64,000 bases of DNA. Source: Lamellibrachia columna (Eukaryota; Annelida; Polychaeta; Sabellida; Siboglinidae). Shown piece by piece: positions 24,205 to 39,407 of the stretch. Within the stretch, counting starts at the first letter, position 1. Every line of letters begins with the position of its first letter. The stretch spans positions 1,856,595 through 1,920,594 of the forward strand of contig OY759263.1 of assembly GCA_963662155.1 (NCBI GenBank). The letters run 5' to 3'. Both the position numbers and the translations under genes were made by a program. The notes under the pieces are model-generated. The model saw only the letters and a list, made by a program, of their open reading frames with translations. It searched no databases and was not told the origin of the DNA.

Positions 24205-27200
24205 AAGTCCTCATACTGTTACACCACACCCACCTAAGATATGACACTTCATACTGTTACACCACTCCCAACAAAGATCTGACACTTCATACTGTTACAC
24301 CACTCCCACCAAAGATCTGACACTTCATACAGTTACACCACTCCCACCAAATATCTGACACTTCATACTCTTACACCGCTCCCACCAAATATCTGACACT
24401 TCATATTCTGACACCAATCCCACCAAAGATCTGACACTGCATACTGTTACACCACTCCCACCAAAGATTTGACACTCCATACTGTTACACCACTCCCACC
24501 AAAGATTTGACACTCCATACTGTTAGACCACTCCCACCAAAGATTTGACACTCCATACTGTTACACCACTCCCACCTAAGATTTGACTCTTCGTACTGTT
24601 ACACCACTCCCACCAAAGATTTGACACTCCATACTGTTAGACCACTCCCACCAAAGATTTGACACTCCATACTGTTAGACCACTCCTACCTAAGATCTGA
24701 CTCTTCGTACTGTTACACCACTCCCACCAAAGATTTGACACTCCATACTGTTACGCCACTCCCACCAAAGATTTGACACTCCATACTGTTACACCACTCC
24801 CACCAAAGATTTGACACTCCATACTGTTACACCACTCCCACCAAAGATTTGACACTCCATACTGTTACACCACTCCCTCCAAAGATTTGACACTCCATAC
24901 TGTTACACCACTCCCACCAAAGATGTGACACTCCATACTGTTAGACCACTCCCACCAAAGATTTGACACTCCATACTGTTACACCACTCCCACCAAAGAT
25001 TTGACACTCCATACTGTTACACCACTCCCACCAAAGATTTGACACTCCATACTGTTACACCACTCCCTCCAAAGATTTGACATTCCATACTGTTAGACCA
25101 TTCCTACCTAAGATCTGACTCTTCGTACTGTTACACCACTCCCACCAAAGATTTGACACTCCATACTGTTACACCACTCCCACCAAAGATTTGACACTCC
25201 ATACTGTTAGACCACTCCCACCAAAGATTTGACACTCCATACTGTTACACCACTCCCACCAAAGATTTGACACTCCATACTGTTACACCACTCCCTCCAA
25301 AGATTTGACATTCCATACTGTTAGACCACTCCTACCTAAGATCTGACTCTTCGTACTGTTACACCACTCCCACCAAAGATTTGACACTCCATACTGTTAC
25401 ACCACTCCCACCAAAGATTTGACACTCCATACTGTTACACCACTCCCACCAAAGATTTGACACTCCATACTGTTACACCACTCCCTACAAAGATTTGACA
25501 TTCCATACTGTTAGACCACTCCTACATAAGATCTGACTCTTCGTACTGTTACACCACTCCCACCAAAGATTTGACACTCCATACTGTTACACCACTCCCT
25601 CCAAAGATTTGACACTCCATACTGTTAGACCACTCCTACCTAAGATCTGACTCTTCGTACTGTTACACCACTCCCACCAAAGATTTGACACTCCATACTG
25701 TTAGACCACTTCTACCTAAGATCTGACTCTTCGTACTGTTACACCACTCCCACCAAAGATTTGACACCCCATACTGTTACACCACTCCCACCAAAGATTT
25801 GACACCCCATACTGTTACACCACTCCCACCAAAGATTTGACACTCCTTACTGTTACACCACTCCAACCAAATATTTGACACTCCATACTGTTAGACCACT
25901 CCTACCTAAGATCTGACTCTTCGTACTGTTACACCACTCCCAACAAAGATTTGACACTCCATACTGTTACACCACTCCCACCAAAGATTTGACACTCCAT
26001 ACTGTTACACCACTACCACCAAAGATTTGACACTCCATACTGTTAGACCACTCCTACCTAAGATCTGACTCTTCGTACTGTTACACCACTCCCACCAAAG
26101 ATTTGACACTCCATACTGTTACACCACTCCCACCAAAGATTTGACACTCCATACTGTTAGACCACTCCTACCTAAGATCTGACTCTTCGTACTGTTACAC
26201 CACTCCCACCAAAGATTTGACACTCCATACTGTTAGACCACTTCCACCAAAGATTTGACACTCCATACTGTTACACCACTCCCACCAAAGATTTGACACT
26301 CCATACTGTTAGACCACACCTACCTAAGATCTGACTCTTCGTACTGTTACACCACTCCCACCAAAGATTTGACACCCCATACTGTTACACCACTCCCACC
26401 AAAGATTTGACACTCCATACTGTTACACCACTCCCTCCAAAGATTTGACATTCCATACTGTTAGACCTCTCCTACCTAAGATCTGACTCTTCGTACTGTT
26501 ACACCACTCCCACCAAAGATTTGACACTCCATACTGTTACACCACTCCCACCAAAGATTTGACACTCCATACTGTTAGACCACTCCTACCTAAGATCTGA
26601 CTCTTCGTACTGTTACACCACTCCCACCAAAGATTTGACACTCCATACTGTTAGACCACTTCCACCAAAGATTTGACACTCCATACTGTTACACCACTCC
26701 CACCAAAGATTTGACACTCCATACTGTTAGACCACACCTACCTAAGATCTGACTCTTCGTACTGTTACACCACTCCCACCAAAGATTTGACACCCCATAC
26801 TGTTACACCACTCCCACCAAAGATTTGACACTCCATACTGTTACACCACTCCCTCCAAAGATTTGACATTCCATACTGTTAGACCTCTCCTACCTAAGAT
26901 CTGACTCTTCGTACTGTTACACCACTCCCACCAAAGATTTGACACTCCATACTGTTACACCACTCCCACCAAAGATTTGACACTCCATACTGTTACACCA
27001 CTGCCACCAAAGATTTGACATTCCATACTGTTAGACCACTCCTACCTAAGATCTGACTCTTCGTACTGTTACACCACTCCCACCAAAGATTTGACACTCC
27101 ATACTGTTACACCACTCCCACCAAAGATTTGACACTCCATACTGTTACACCACTCCCACCAAAGATTTGACATTCCATACTGTTACACCACTCCCACCAA

Positions 27201-30200
27201 AGATTTGACACTCCATACATTTACACCACTCCTACCAAAGATTTGACACTCCATACTGTTAGACCACTTCCACCAAAGATTTGACACTCCTTACTGCTAC
27301 ACCACTCCCACCAAAGATTTGACACTCCATACTGTTAGACCACTCCTACCTAAGATCTGATTCTTCGTACTATTACACCACTCCCACCAAAGATTTGACA
27401 CTCCATACTGTTACACCACTCCCACCAAAGATTTGACACTCCATACTGTTACACCACTCCCACCAAAGATTTGACACTCCATACTGTTACACCACTCCCA
27501 CCAAAGATTTGACACTCCATACTGCTACACCACTCCCACCAAAGATTTGACACTCCATACTGTTACACCACTCCCACCAAAGATTTGACACTCCATACTG
27601 TTACACCACTCCAACCAAAGATTTGACACTCCATACTGTTAGACCACTCCCACCAAAGATTTGACACTCCATACTGTTACACCACTCCCACCAAAGATTT
27701 GACACTCCATACTGTTAGACCACTCCCACCAAAGATTTGACACTCCATACTGTTACACCACTCCCACCAAAGATTTGACACTCCATACTGTTAAACCACT
27801 CCCACCAAAGATTTGACACTCCATACTGTTACACCACTCCCACCAAAGATTTGAAACTCCATACTGTTAGACAACTCCCACCAAAGATTTGACACTCCAT
27901 ACTGTTACACCACACCTACCTAAGATCTGACTCTTCGTACTGTTAAACCACTCCCACCAAAGATTTGACACTCCATACTGTTACACCTCTCCCACCAAAG
28001 ATTTGACACTCCATACTGTTAGACCACTCCCACCAAAGATTTGACACTCCATACTGTTACACCACTCCCACCAAAGATTTGACACTCCATACTGTTAGAC
28101 CACTCCCACCAAAGATTTGACACTCCATACTGTTACACCACTCCCACCAAATATTTGACACTCCATACTGTTAGACCACTCCTACATAAGATCTGACTCT
28201 TCGTACTGTTACACCACTCCCACCAAAGATTTGACACTCCATACTGTTACACCACTCCCACCAAAGATTTGACACTCCATACTGTTACACCACTCCCACC
28301 AAAGATTTGACACTCCATACTGTTCGACCACTCCTACCTAAGATCTGACTCTTCGTACTGTTACACCACTCCCACCAAAGATTTGACACTCCATACTGTT
28401 ACACCACTCCCACCAAAGATTTGACACTCCATACTGTTACACCACTCCCACCAAAGATTTGACACTCCATACTGTTAGACCACTTCTACCTAAGATCTGA
28501 CTCTTCGTACTGTTACACCACTCCCACCAAAGATTTGACACTCCATACTGTTATACCACTCCCACCAAAGATTTGACACTCCATACTGTTAGACCACTCC
28601 TACCTAAGATCTGACTCTTCGTACTGTTACACCACTCCCACCAAATATTTGACACTCCATACTGTTACACCACTCCCACCAAAGATTTGACACTCCATAC
28701 TGTTACACCACTCCCACCAAAGATTTGACACTCCATACTGTTAGACCACTCCTACCTAAGATCTGACTCTTCGTACTGTTACACCACTCCCACCAAAGAT
28801 TTGACACTCCATACTGTTACACCACTCCCACCAAAGATTTGACACTCCATACTGTTACACCACTCCCACCAAAGATTTGACACTCCATACTGTTAGACCA
28901 CTTCTACCTAAGATATGACTCTTCGTACTGTTACACCACTCCCACCAAAGATTTGACACTCCATACTGTTACACCACTCCCACCAAAGATTTGACACTCC
29001 ATACTGTTACACCACTCCCACCAAAGATTTGACACTCCATACTGTTACACCACTCCCACCAAAGATTTGACACTCCATACTGTTAGACCACTCCTACCTA
29101 AGATCTGACTCTTCGTACTGTTACACCACTCCCACCAAAGATTTGACACTCCATACTGTTACACCACTCCCACCAAAGATTTGACACTCCATACTGTCAC
29201 ACCACTCCCACCAAAGATTTGACACTCCATACTGTTACACCACTCCCACCAAAGATTTGACACTCCATACTGTTACACCACTCCCACCAAAGATTTGACA
29301 CTCCATACTGTTAGACCACTTCTACCTAAGATCTGACTCTTCGTACTGTTACACCACTCCCACCAAAGATTTGACACTCCATACTGTTACACCACTCCCA
29401 CCAAAAATTTGACACTCCATACTGTTACACCACTCCCACCAAAGATTTGACACTCCTTACTGTTACACCACTCCCACCAAATATTTGACACTCCATACTG
29501 TTAGACCACTCCTACCTAAGATCTGACTCTTCGTACTGTTACACCACTCCCACCAAAGATTTGACACTCCATACTGTTACACCACTCCCACCAAAGATTT
29601 GACACTCCATACTGTTACACCACTACCACCAAAGATTTGACATTCCATACTGTTAGACCACTCCTACCTAAGATCTGACTCTTCGTACTGTTACAACACT
29701 CCCACCAAAGATGTGACACTCCATACTGTTACACCACTCCCACCAAAGATTTGACACTCCATACAGTTAGACCACTCCTACCTAAGATCTGACTCTTCGT
29801 ACTGTTACACCACACCCACCAAAGATTTGACACTCCATACTGTTAGACCACTTCCACCAAAGATTTGACACTCCATACTGCTACACCACTCCCACCAAAG
29901 ATTTGACACTCCATACTGTTAGACCACACCTACCTAAGATCTGACTCTTCGTACTGTTAAACCACTCCCACCAAAGATTTGACACTCCATACTGTTACAC
30001 CACTCACACCAAAGATTTGACACTCCATACTGTTAGACCACTCCCACCAAAGATTTGACACTCCATACTGTTACACCACCCCAACAAAGATTTGACACTC
30101 CATACTGTTAGACCACTCCCACCAAAGATTTGACACTCCATACTGTTACACCACTCCCACCAAATATTTGACACTCCATACTGTTAGACCACTCCTACCT

Positions 30201-33200
30201 AAGATCTGACTCTTCGTACTGTTACACCACTCCCACCAAAGATTTGACACTCCATACTGTTACACCACTCCCACCAAAGATTTGACACTCCATACTGTTA
30301 CACCACTCCCACCAAAGATTTGACACTCCATACTGTTAGACCACTCCTACCTAAGATCTGACTCTTCGTACTGTTACACCACTCCCACCAAAGATTTGAC
30401 ACTCCATACTGTTACACCACTCCCACCAAAGATTTGACACTCCATACTGTTACACCACTCCCACCAAAGATTTGACACTCCATACTGTTAGACCACTTCT
30501 ACCTAAGATCTGACTCTTCGTACTGTTACACCACTCCCACCAAAGATTTGACACTCCATACTGTTACACCACTCCCACCAAAGATTTGACACTCCATACT
30601 GTTACACCACTCCCACCAAAGATTTGACACTCCATACTGTTACACCACTCCCACCAAATATTTGACATTCCATACTGTTAGACCACTCCTACCTAAGATC
30701 TGACTCTTCGTACTGTTACACCACTCCCACCAAAGATTTGACACTCCATACTGTTACACCACTCCCACCAAAGATTTGACACTCCATACTGTTACACCAC
30801 TACCACCAAAGATTTGACACTCCATACTGTTAGACCACTCCTACCTAAGATCTGACTCTTCGTACTGTTACACCACTCCCACCAAAGATTTGACACTCCA
30901 TACTGTTACACCACTCACACCAAAGATTTGACACTCCATACTGTTACACCACTCCCACCAAAGATTTGACACTCCATACTGTTACACCACTCCCACCAAA
31001 GATTTGACACTCCATACTGTTAGACCACTCCTACCTAAGATCTGACTCTTCGTACTGTTACACCACTCACACCAAAGATTTGACACTCCATACTGTTACA
31101 CCACTCCCACCAAAGATTTGACACTCCATACTGTTACACCACTCCCACCAAAGATTTGACACTCCATACTGTTACACCACTCCTACCAAAGATTTGACAC
31201 TCCATACTGTTACACCACTCCCACCAAAGATTTGACACTACATACTGTTAGACCACTCCTACCTAAGATCTGACTCTTCGTACTGTTACACCACTCCCAC
31301 CAAAGATTTGACACTCCATACTGTTACACCACTCCCACCAAAGATTTGACACTCCATACTGTTACACCACTCCCACCAAAGATTTGACACTCCATACGTT
31401 TACACCACTCCTACCAAAGATTTGACACTCCATACTGTTACACCACTCCCACCAAATATTTGACACTCCATACTGTTAGACCACTCCTACCTAAGATCCG
31501 ACTCTTCATAATGTTACACCACTCCCACCAAAGATTTGACACTCCATACTGTTTCACCACTCCCACCAAAGATTTGACACTCCATACTGTTAGACCACTC
31601 CTACCTAAGATCTGACTCTTCGTACTGTTACACCACTCCCACCAAAGATTTGACACTCCATACTATTACACCACTCCCACCAAAGATTTGTCACTCCATA
31701 CTGTTACACCACTCCCACCAAAGATTTGACACTCCATACTGTTAGACCACTCCCACCAAAGATTTGACACTCCATACTGTTACACCACTCCCACCAAAGA
31801 TTTGACACTCCATACTGTTAGACCACTTCTACCTAAGATCTGACTCTTCGTACTGTTACACCACTCCCACCAAAGATTTGACACTCCATACTGTTACACC
31901 ACTCCCACCAAAAATTTGACACTCCATACTGTTACACCACTCCCACCAAAGATTTGACACTCCTTACTGTTACACCACTCCCACCAAATATTTGACACTC
32001 CATACTGTTAGACCACTCCTACCTAAGATCTGACTCTTCGTACTGTTACACCACTCCCACCAAAGATTTGACACTCCATACTGTTACACCACTCCCACCA
32101 AAGATTTGACACTCCATACTGTTACACCACTACCACCAAAGATTTGACACTCCATACTGTTAGACCACTCCTACCTAAGATCTGACTCTTCGTACTGTTA
32201 CACCACTCCCACCAAAGATTTGACACTCCATACTGTTACACCACTCCCACCAAAGATTTGACACTCCATACTGTTACGCCACTCCCACCAAAGATTTGAC
32301 ACTCCATACTGTTAGACCACACCTACCTAAGATCTGACTCTTCGTACTGTTAAACCACTCCCACCAAAGATTTGACACTCCATACTGTTACACCACTCCC
32401 ACCAAAGATTTGACACTCCATACTGTTAGACCACTCCCACCAAAGATTTGACACTCCATACTGTTACACCACCCCAACAAAGATTTGACACTCCATACTG
32501 TTAGACCACTCCCACCAAAGATTTGACACTCCATACTGTTACACCACTCCCACCAAATATTTGACACTCCATACTGTTAGACCACTCCTACCTAAGATCT
32601 GACTCTTCGTACTGTTACACCACTCCCACCAACGATTTGACACTCCATACTGTTACACCACTCCCACCAAAGATTTGACACTCCATACTGTTACACCACT
32701 CCCACCAAAGATTTGACACTCCATACTGTTAGACCACTCCTACCTAAGATCTGACTCTTCGTACTGTTACACCACTCCCACCAAAGATTTGACACTCCAT
32801 ACTGTTACACCACTCCCACCAAAGATTTGACACTCCATACTGTTACACCACTCCCACCAAAGATTTGACACTCCATACTGTTACACCACTCCCACCAAAG
32901 ATTTGACACTCCATACTGTTAGACCACTTCTACCTAAGATCTGACTCTTCTTACTGTTACACCACTCCCACCAAAGATTTGACACTCCATACTGTTACAC
33001 CACTCCCACCAAAGATTTGACACTCCATACTGTTACACCACTCCCACCAAAGATTTGACACTCCATACTGTTACACCACTCCCACCAAATATTTGACACT
33101 CCATACTGTTAGACCACTCCTACCTAAGATCTGACTCTTCGTACTGTTACACCACTCCCACCAAAGATTTGACACTCCATACTGTTACACCACTCCCACC

Positions 33201-36200
33201 AAAGATTTGACACTCCATACTGTTACACCACTACCACCAAAGATTTGACACTCCATACTGTTAGACCACTCCTACCTAAGATCTGACTCTTCGTACTGTT
33301 ACACCACTCCCACCAAAGATTTGACACTCCATACTGTTACACCACTCCCACCAAAGATTTGACACTCCATACTGTTAGACCACTCCTACCTAAGATCTGA
33401 CTCTTCGTACTGTTACACCACTCACACCAAAGATTTGACACTCCATACTGTTACACCACTCCCACCAAAGATTTGACACTCCATACTGTTACACCACTCC
33501 CACCAAAGATTTGACACTCCATACTGTTACACCACTCCTACCAAAGATTTGACATTCCATACTGTTACACCACTCCCACCAAAGATTTGACACTACATAC
33601 TGTTAGACCACTCCTACCTAAGATCTGACTCTTCGTACTGTTACACCACTCCCACCAAAGATTTGACACTCCATACTGTTACACCACTCCCACCAAAGAT
33701 TTGACACTCCATACTGTTACACCACTCCCACCAAAGATTTGACACTCCATACGTTTACACCACTCCTACCAAAGATTTGACACTCCATACTGTTACACCA
33801 CTCCCACCAAATATTTGACACTCCATACTGTTAGACCACTCCTACCTTAGATCCGACTCTTCATAATGTTACACCACTCCCACCAAAGATTTGACACTCC
33901 ATACTGTTACACCACTCCCACCAAAGATTTGACACTCCATACTGTTAGACCACTCCTACCTAAGATCTGACTCTTCGTACTGTTACACCACTCCCACCAA
34001 AGATTTGACACTCCATACTATTACACCACTCCCACCAAAGATTTGTCACTCCATACTGTTACACCACTCCCACCAAAGATTTGACACTCCATACTGTTAG
34101 ACCACTCCCACCAAAGATTTGACACTCCATACTGTTACACCACTCCCACCAAAGATTTGACACTCCATACTGTTAGACCACTTCTACCTAAGATCTGACT
34201 CTTCGTACTGTTACACCACTCCCATCAAAGATTTGACACTCCATACTGTTACACCACTCCCACCAAAAATTTGACACTCCATACTGTTACACCACTCCCA
34301 CCAAAGATTTGACACTCCTTACTGTTACACCACTCCCACCAAATATTTGACACTCCATACTGTTAGACCACTCCTACCTAAGATCTGACTCTTCGTACTG
34401 TTACACCACTCCCACCAAAGATTTGACACTCCATACTGTTACACCACTCCCACCAAAGATTTGACACTCCATACTGTTACACCACTACCACCAAAGATTT
34501 GACACTCCATACTGTTAGACCACTCCTACCTAAGATCTGACTCTTCGTACTGTTACACCACTCCCACCAAAGATTTGACACTCCATACTGTTACACCACT
34601 ACCACCAAAGATTTGACACTCCATACTGTTAGACCACTCCTACCTAAGATCTGACTCTTCGTACTGTTACACCACTCCCACCAAAGATTTGACACTCCAT
34701 ACTGTTACACCACTACCACCAAAGATTTGACACTCCATACTGTTAGACCACTCCTACCTAAGATCTGACTCTTCGTACTGTTACACCACTCCCACCAAAG
34801 ATTTGACACTCCATACTGTTACACCACTCCCACCAAAGATTTGACACTCCATACTGTTAGACCACTCCTACCTAAGATCTGACTCTTCGTACTGTTACAC
34901 CACTCCCACCAAAGATTTGACACTCCATACTGTTAGACCACTTCTACCAAAGATTTGACACTCCATACTGTTACACTACTCCCACCAAAGATTTGACACT
35001 CCATACTGTTAGACCACACCTACCTAAGATCTGACTCTTCGTACTGTTAAACCACTCCCACCAAAGATTTGACACTCCATACTGTTACACCACTCCCACC
35101 AAAGATTTGACACTCCATACTGTTAGACCACTCCCACCAAAGATTTGACACTCCATACTGTTACACCACCCCAACAAAGATTTGACACTCCATACTGTTA
35201 GACCACTCCCACCAAAGATTTGACACTCCATACTGTTACACCACTCCCACCAAATATTTGACACTCCATACTGTTAGACCACTCCTACCTAAGATCTGAC
35301 TCTTCGTACTGTTACACCACTCCCACCAAAGATTTGACACTCCATACTGTTACACCACTCCCACCAAAGATTTGACACTCCATACTGTTACACCACTCCC
35401 ACCAAAGATTTGACACTCCATACTGTTAGACCACTCCTACCTAAGATCTGACTCTTCGTACTGTTACACCACTCCCACCAAAGATTTGACACTCCATACT
35501 GTTACACCACTCCCACCAAAGATTTGACACTCCATACTGTTACACCACTCCCACCAAAGATTTGACACTCCATACTGTTAGACCACTTCTACCTAAGATC
35601 TGACTCTTCGTACTGTTACACCACTCCCACCAAAGATTTGACACTCCATACTGTTACACCACTCCCACCAAAGATTTGACACTCCATACTGTTACACCAC
35701 TCCCACCAAAGATTTGACACTCCATACTGTTACACCACTCCCACCAAATATTTGACACTCCATACTGTTAGACCACTCCTACCTAAGATCTGACTCTTCG
35801 TACTGTTACACCACTCCCACCAAAGATTTGACACTCCATACTGTTACACCACTCCCACCAAAGATTTGACACTCCATACTGTTACACCACTACCACCAAA
35901 GATTTGACACTCCATACTGTTAGACCACTCCTACCTAAGATCTGACTCTTCGTACTGTTACACCACTCCCACCAAAGATTTGACACTCCATACTGTTACA
36001 CCACTCCCACCAAAGATTTGACACTCCATACTGTTAGACCACTCCTACCTAAGATCTGACTCTTCGTACTGTTACACCACTCCCACCAAAGATTTGACAC
36101 TCCATACTGTTACACCACTCCCACCAAAGATTTGACACTCCATACTGTTACACCACTCCCACCAAAGATTTGACACTCCATACTGTTAGACCACTCCTAC

Positions 36201-37315
36201 CTAAGATCTGACTCTTCGTACTGTTACACCACTCACACCAAAGATTTGACACTCCATACTGTTACACCACTCCCACCAAAGATTTGACACTCCATACTGT
36301 TACACCACTCCCACCAAAGATTTGACACTCCATACTGTTACACCACTCCTACCAAAGATTTGACACTCCATACTGTTGCACCACTCCCACCAAAGATTTG
36401 ACACTACATACTGTTAGACCACTCCTACCTAAGATCTGACTCTTCGTACTGTTACACCACTCCCACCAAAGATTTGACACTCCATACTGTTACACCACTC
36501 CCACCAAAGATTTGACACTCCATACTGTTACACCACTCCCACCAAAGATTTGACACTCCATACGTTTACACCACTCCTACCAAAGATTTGACACTCCATA
36601 CTGTTACACCACTCCCACCAAATATTTGACACTCCATACTGTTAGACCACTCCTACCTAAGATCCGACTCTTCATAATGTTACACCACTCCCACCAAAGA
36701 TTTGACACTCCATACTGTTACACCACTCCCACCAAAGATTTGACACTCCATACTGTTAGACCACTCCTACCTAAGATCTGACTCTTCGTACTGTTACACC
36801 ACTCCCACCAAAGATTTGACACTCCATACTATTACACCACTCCCACCAAAGATTTGTCACTCCATACTGTTACACCACTCCCACCAAAGATTTGACACTC
36901 CATACTGTTAGACCACTCCTACCTAAGATCTGACTCTTCGTACTGTTACACCACTCCCACCAAAGATTTGACACTCCATACTGTTACACCACTCCCACCA
37001 AAGATTTGACACTCCATACTGTTACACCACTCCCACCAAAGATTTGACACTCCATACTGTTAGACCACTCCTACCTAAGATCTTACTCTTCGTACTGTTA
37101 CACCACTAACACCAAAGATTTGACACTCCATACTGTTACACCACTCCCACCAAAGATTTGACACTCCATACTGTTACACCACTCCCACCAAAGATTTGAC
37201 ACTCCATACTGTTAGTCCACTCCTACCTAAGATCTGACTCTTCGTACTGTTACACCACTCCTACCAAATATTTGACACTCCATACTGTTACACCACTCCC
37301 ACCAAAGATCTGACA
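24205..37315. repeat. 38-bp minisatellite mega-array, ~345 copies, higher-order
   Basis: Period 38 is exact (for example CCAAAG at 24,841 and 24,879). The main unit is CACCACTCCCACCAAAGATT then TGACACTCCATACTGTTA. A second type, GACCACTCCTACCTAAGATC then TGACTCTTCGTACTGTTA, is interspersed every three to six units. Rare variants recur at long range: ATCCGACTCTTCATAATG at 31,496, 33,851 and 36,662 (62 and 74 units apart), and ACCCCAACAAAG at 30,078, 32,471 and 35,168. So the right half contains three copies of a block of about 2.4-2.8 kb. The left edge (24.2-24.5 kb) is more diverged, as expected at an array border. Confidence 0.97.
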
Positions 37316-37404
37316 TTTCGAATGAACCAACTTTGCTGTCTGAATACGTCTTGGCAAATACAAATCACTGAAGTCGGCTAATTTGAGTATTTGTAGGCAC
37401 TTCA

Positions 37405-37700
37405 TTTGGAAGTGTAACTGTAGTCTGACCCCTCTATCCGAGCTGTAAGTCGTCTGCCGTGTAACTGTGGTCTGGCCTCTCTATCCGAGCTGTAAGTCGT
37501 CTGCCGTGTAACTGTGGTCTGGCCTCTCTACCCGAACTGTCAGTCGTCTCCTGTGTAACTGTAGTCTGACCCTCTACCCCAGCTGTCAGTCGACTCCCGT
37601 GAAACTATGATTTGACCCCTCTACCCGAGCTGTCAGCCGTCTCTGATGAAACTGTCGTATGACCCATCTACCCGTACTGTCATCCGTCTCCCGGGTGAAC
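37405..37700. repeat. 47-bp tandem repeat, ~6 copies
   Basis: GTGTAACTGTGGTCTGG recurs at 37,459, 37,506 and 37,553 (47 bp), with CTCTACCCGAGCTGT inside each unit. Later units are more diverged. It is unrelated to the 47-bp array at 17.5 kb. Confidence 0.85.
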
Positions 37701-37954
37701 AACCCTACGCCTCACTTCCGCGTAGTGGGAGAACAAACCCGACGGCACTGAACGGCCAGCCACGGACAGCTGTAAGTGTGCAGAGGTGATCAGAGCGGTA
37801 TAAATGGTCAGACAGCTGGTTGCGGTACGCGAGTATACATTCCGCCAAATCACTTCTCGCTCGTCAGATTATGAACTTCGGTCTGGTTGTTCGTGCCACT
37901 GAAAGCACTCGATTATCGCCCACTCGAGAGCCTGGAATCACAGTGTACTTTTGA
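37701..37954. other. No recognisable feature
   Basis: Short spacer, no signature seen. Confidence 0.5.
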
Positions 37955-37958
37955 GTTG

Positions 37959-38050
37959 TAAGAGCCTGCGGGGCAAATTGTAACAGCCTGCGGGGCAAAT
38001 TGTAACAGCCTGCGGGGCAAATTGTAACAGCCTGCGGGGCAAATTGTAAC
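37959..38050. repeat. 22-bp tandem repeat, 4 copies
   Basis: AGCCTGCGGGGCAAATTGTA plus AC, four nearly identical copies. Confidence 0.93.
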
Positions 38051-38639
38051 ATATGTAACATATTACGATTGCGGAAAAAATATAACTTACCAGTATAAGA
38101 AATGAATGGCTTTGACTTTGTTTAATACACATGTAGGATGTAAGACTTAATTGGCCCTACCTAAAATACTTATATAAGAAGTAATTGATATATCCCCTAT
38201 TGAGGCACCGTGCAAACACTGCAATGAATAGCACTTACTTAATCCTCTTCGTGCGGGATCACACATAAAGCCGAAGAATAGAATTATATTAATTACAGTG
38301 TATTAATCGCCATCTCATTCACAGTGGATGATACTTTCCCACTACTCTGCCTCCCCCGAGGACATTTTTTTCGCTTGATACTGCAATGTTACAATTTGTC
38401 CGGGAAAATGGTACAACTTGCCTCAGCACCATCTCATTCACAACATCTGTGATTACATTAAAACATACTTAAAACGATGCTTAAAACGAGTTGGTCTGAT
38501 CCTCGTTTGTTTTTTTATTTATTAGTATAATATAATAGTAATTATAGATAAAGTAGTATTAACACATTTTAGCCGTATGCACGAAACAGTTCGTAGTGAG
38601 ATGGTTACTGCAGCCCCTTGCCTTTCGACGGACCCTGCA
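38051..38639. other. No recognisable feature
   Basis: AT-rich sequence, no gene or transposon recognised. Confidence 0.5.
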
Positions 38640-38965
38640 CATCAGCTGCGTACAAGGAAATATTAAATTGGTGCACGGTGAATCGGAACATCAAGTGGCA
38701 CTGGATGTGTGCAATCTTTCGTAGACATCTGTTTTGGAAGGTAACTCGGAGCCGTAGAGAAGTACACAGAGAATGTTACTATTGTATAGTCTCAGTTTTG
38801 TTATCAATCTCAGTTGCTTGGATTTCTAGGTGGACCCCAGCATAGCGAAAGTCTGGCTTGCCTTTCTGATTCTAGCATTGGCATCTTTTGCAGAGTCTCC
38901 ATCTGTTGTGATTTTGCTTCCCAGGTATGCAAAGTCCTGAACCTCTAAGAAGCCTTTGGGTGGTC
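38640..38965 (-). pseudogene. LINE reverse-transcriptase C-terminal remnant (RTE/Nimb-like)
   Basis: Minus-strand translation gives LEVQDFAYLGSKITTDGDSA then KDANARIRKASQTFAML, a stop, then KLRLYNSNILCVLLYGSE and, in another frame, FQNRCLRKIAHIQC. This order matches the region after the RT catalytic core in LINE proteins that carry a FKYLGS...GD...I..RI..A motif and then LLYGSE.W. Stops and frameshifts show it is dead. It is too short for a firm family name. Confidence 0.7.
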
Positions 38966-39407
38966 AGTATTATATCAGAATATAATATATAGTTTTCACT
39001 ATATAACATGATTTTACGATAAAAAGAACAGACAATGTCGGTTTAACGGCCTGTGTAGCAGCTAGATTCGACATGTTATCGATATTGTCAGATCCATTGT
39101 GTGACTGTTTGTTTAGCAACCAGGTCCGACAAGCTAACAAATCAGGCCGCCGCAGATGTAAAGTTGTCGGACATTCCATCATGTTTTTCGTTGAATTTCC
39201 GGATTAAACCTTTGTCTTTTCGACAAAAACAATGGGCAAATACAAAGTTGTTTTAAGCTGTTTTTTTGTGAACCCTGTTTCTCAACAGTGTGTACATAAA
39301 CATAGTCATTAATTATCCTTCAGTTAACCTAGTTTGATTCAGACATATGATTTCTACTCATTTTGGGGGCCTGTTGACTATCACAAAAATTATTAACCGG
39401 GAACTTT
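38966..39407. other. No firm feature; weak inverted similarity
   Basis: AATGTCGG...ACGGCCTG (39,033-39,053) and GGCCGCCGC...GTCGGACATT (39,146-39,178) are loosely inverted, which might be a decayed miniature element. Support is weak. Confidence 0.3.

Noticed and set aside
24205..37315. Regular repeats that could suggest a CRISPR array
   Set aside because: Units are head-to-tail copies with no unique spacers between them. It is a plain tandem repeat in eukaryotic DNA.
39033..39178. Possible decayed miniature inverted-repeat element
   Set aside because: Arms match only loosely and no clear ends or duplication were found.
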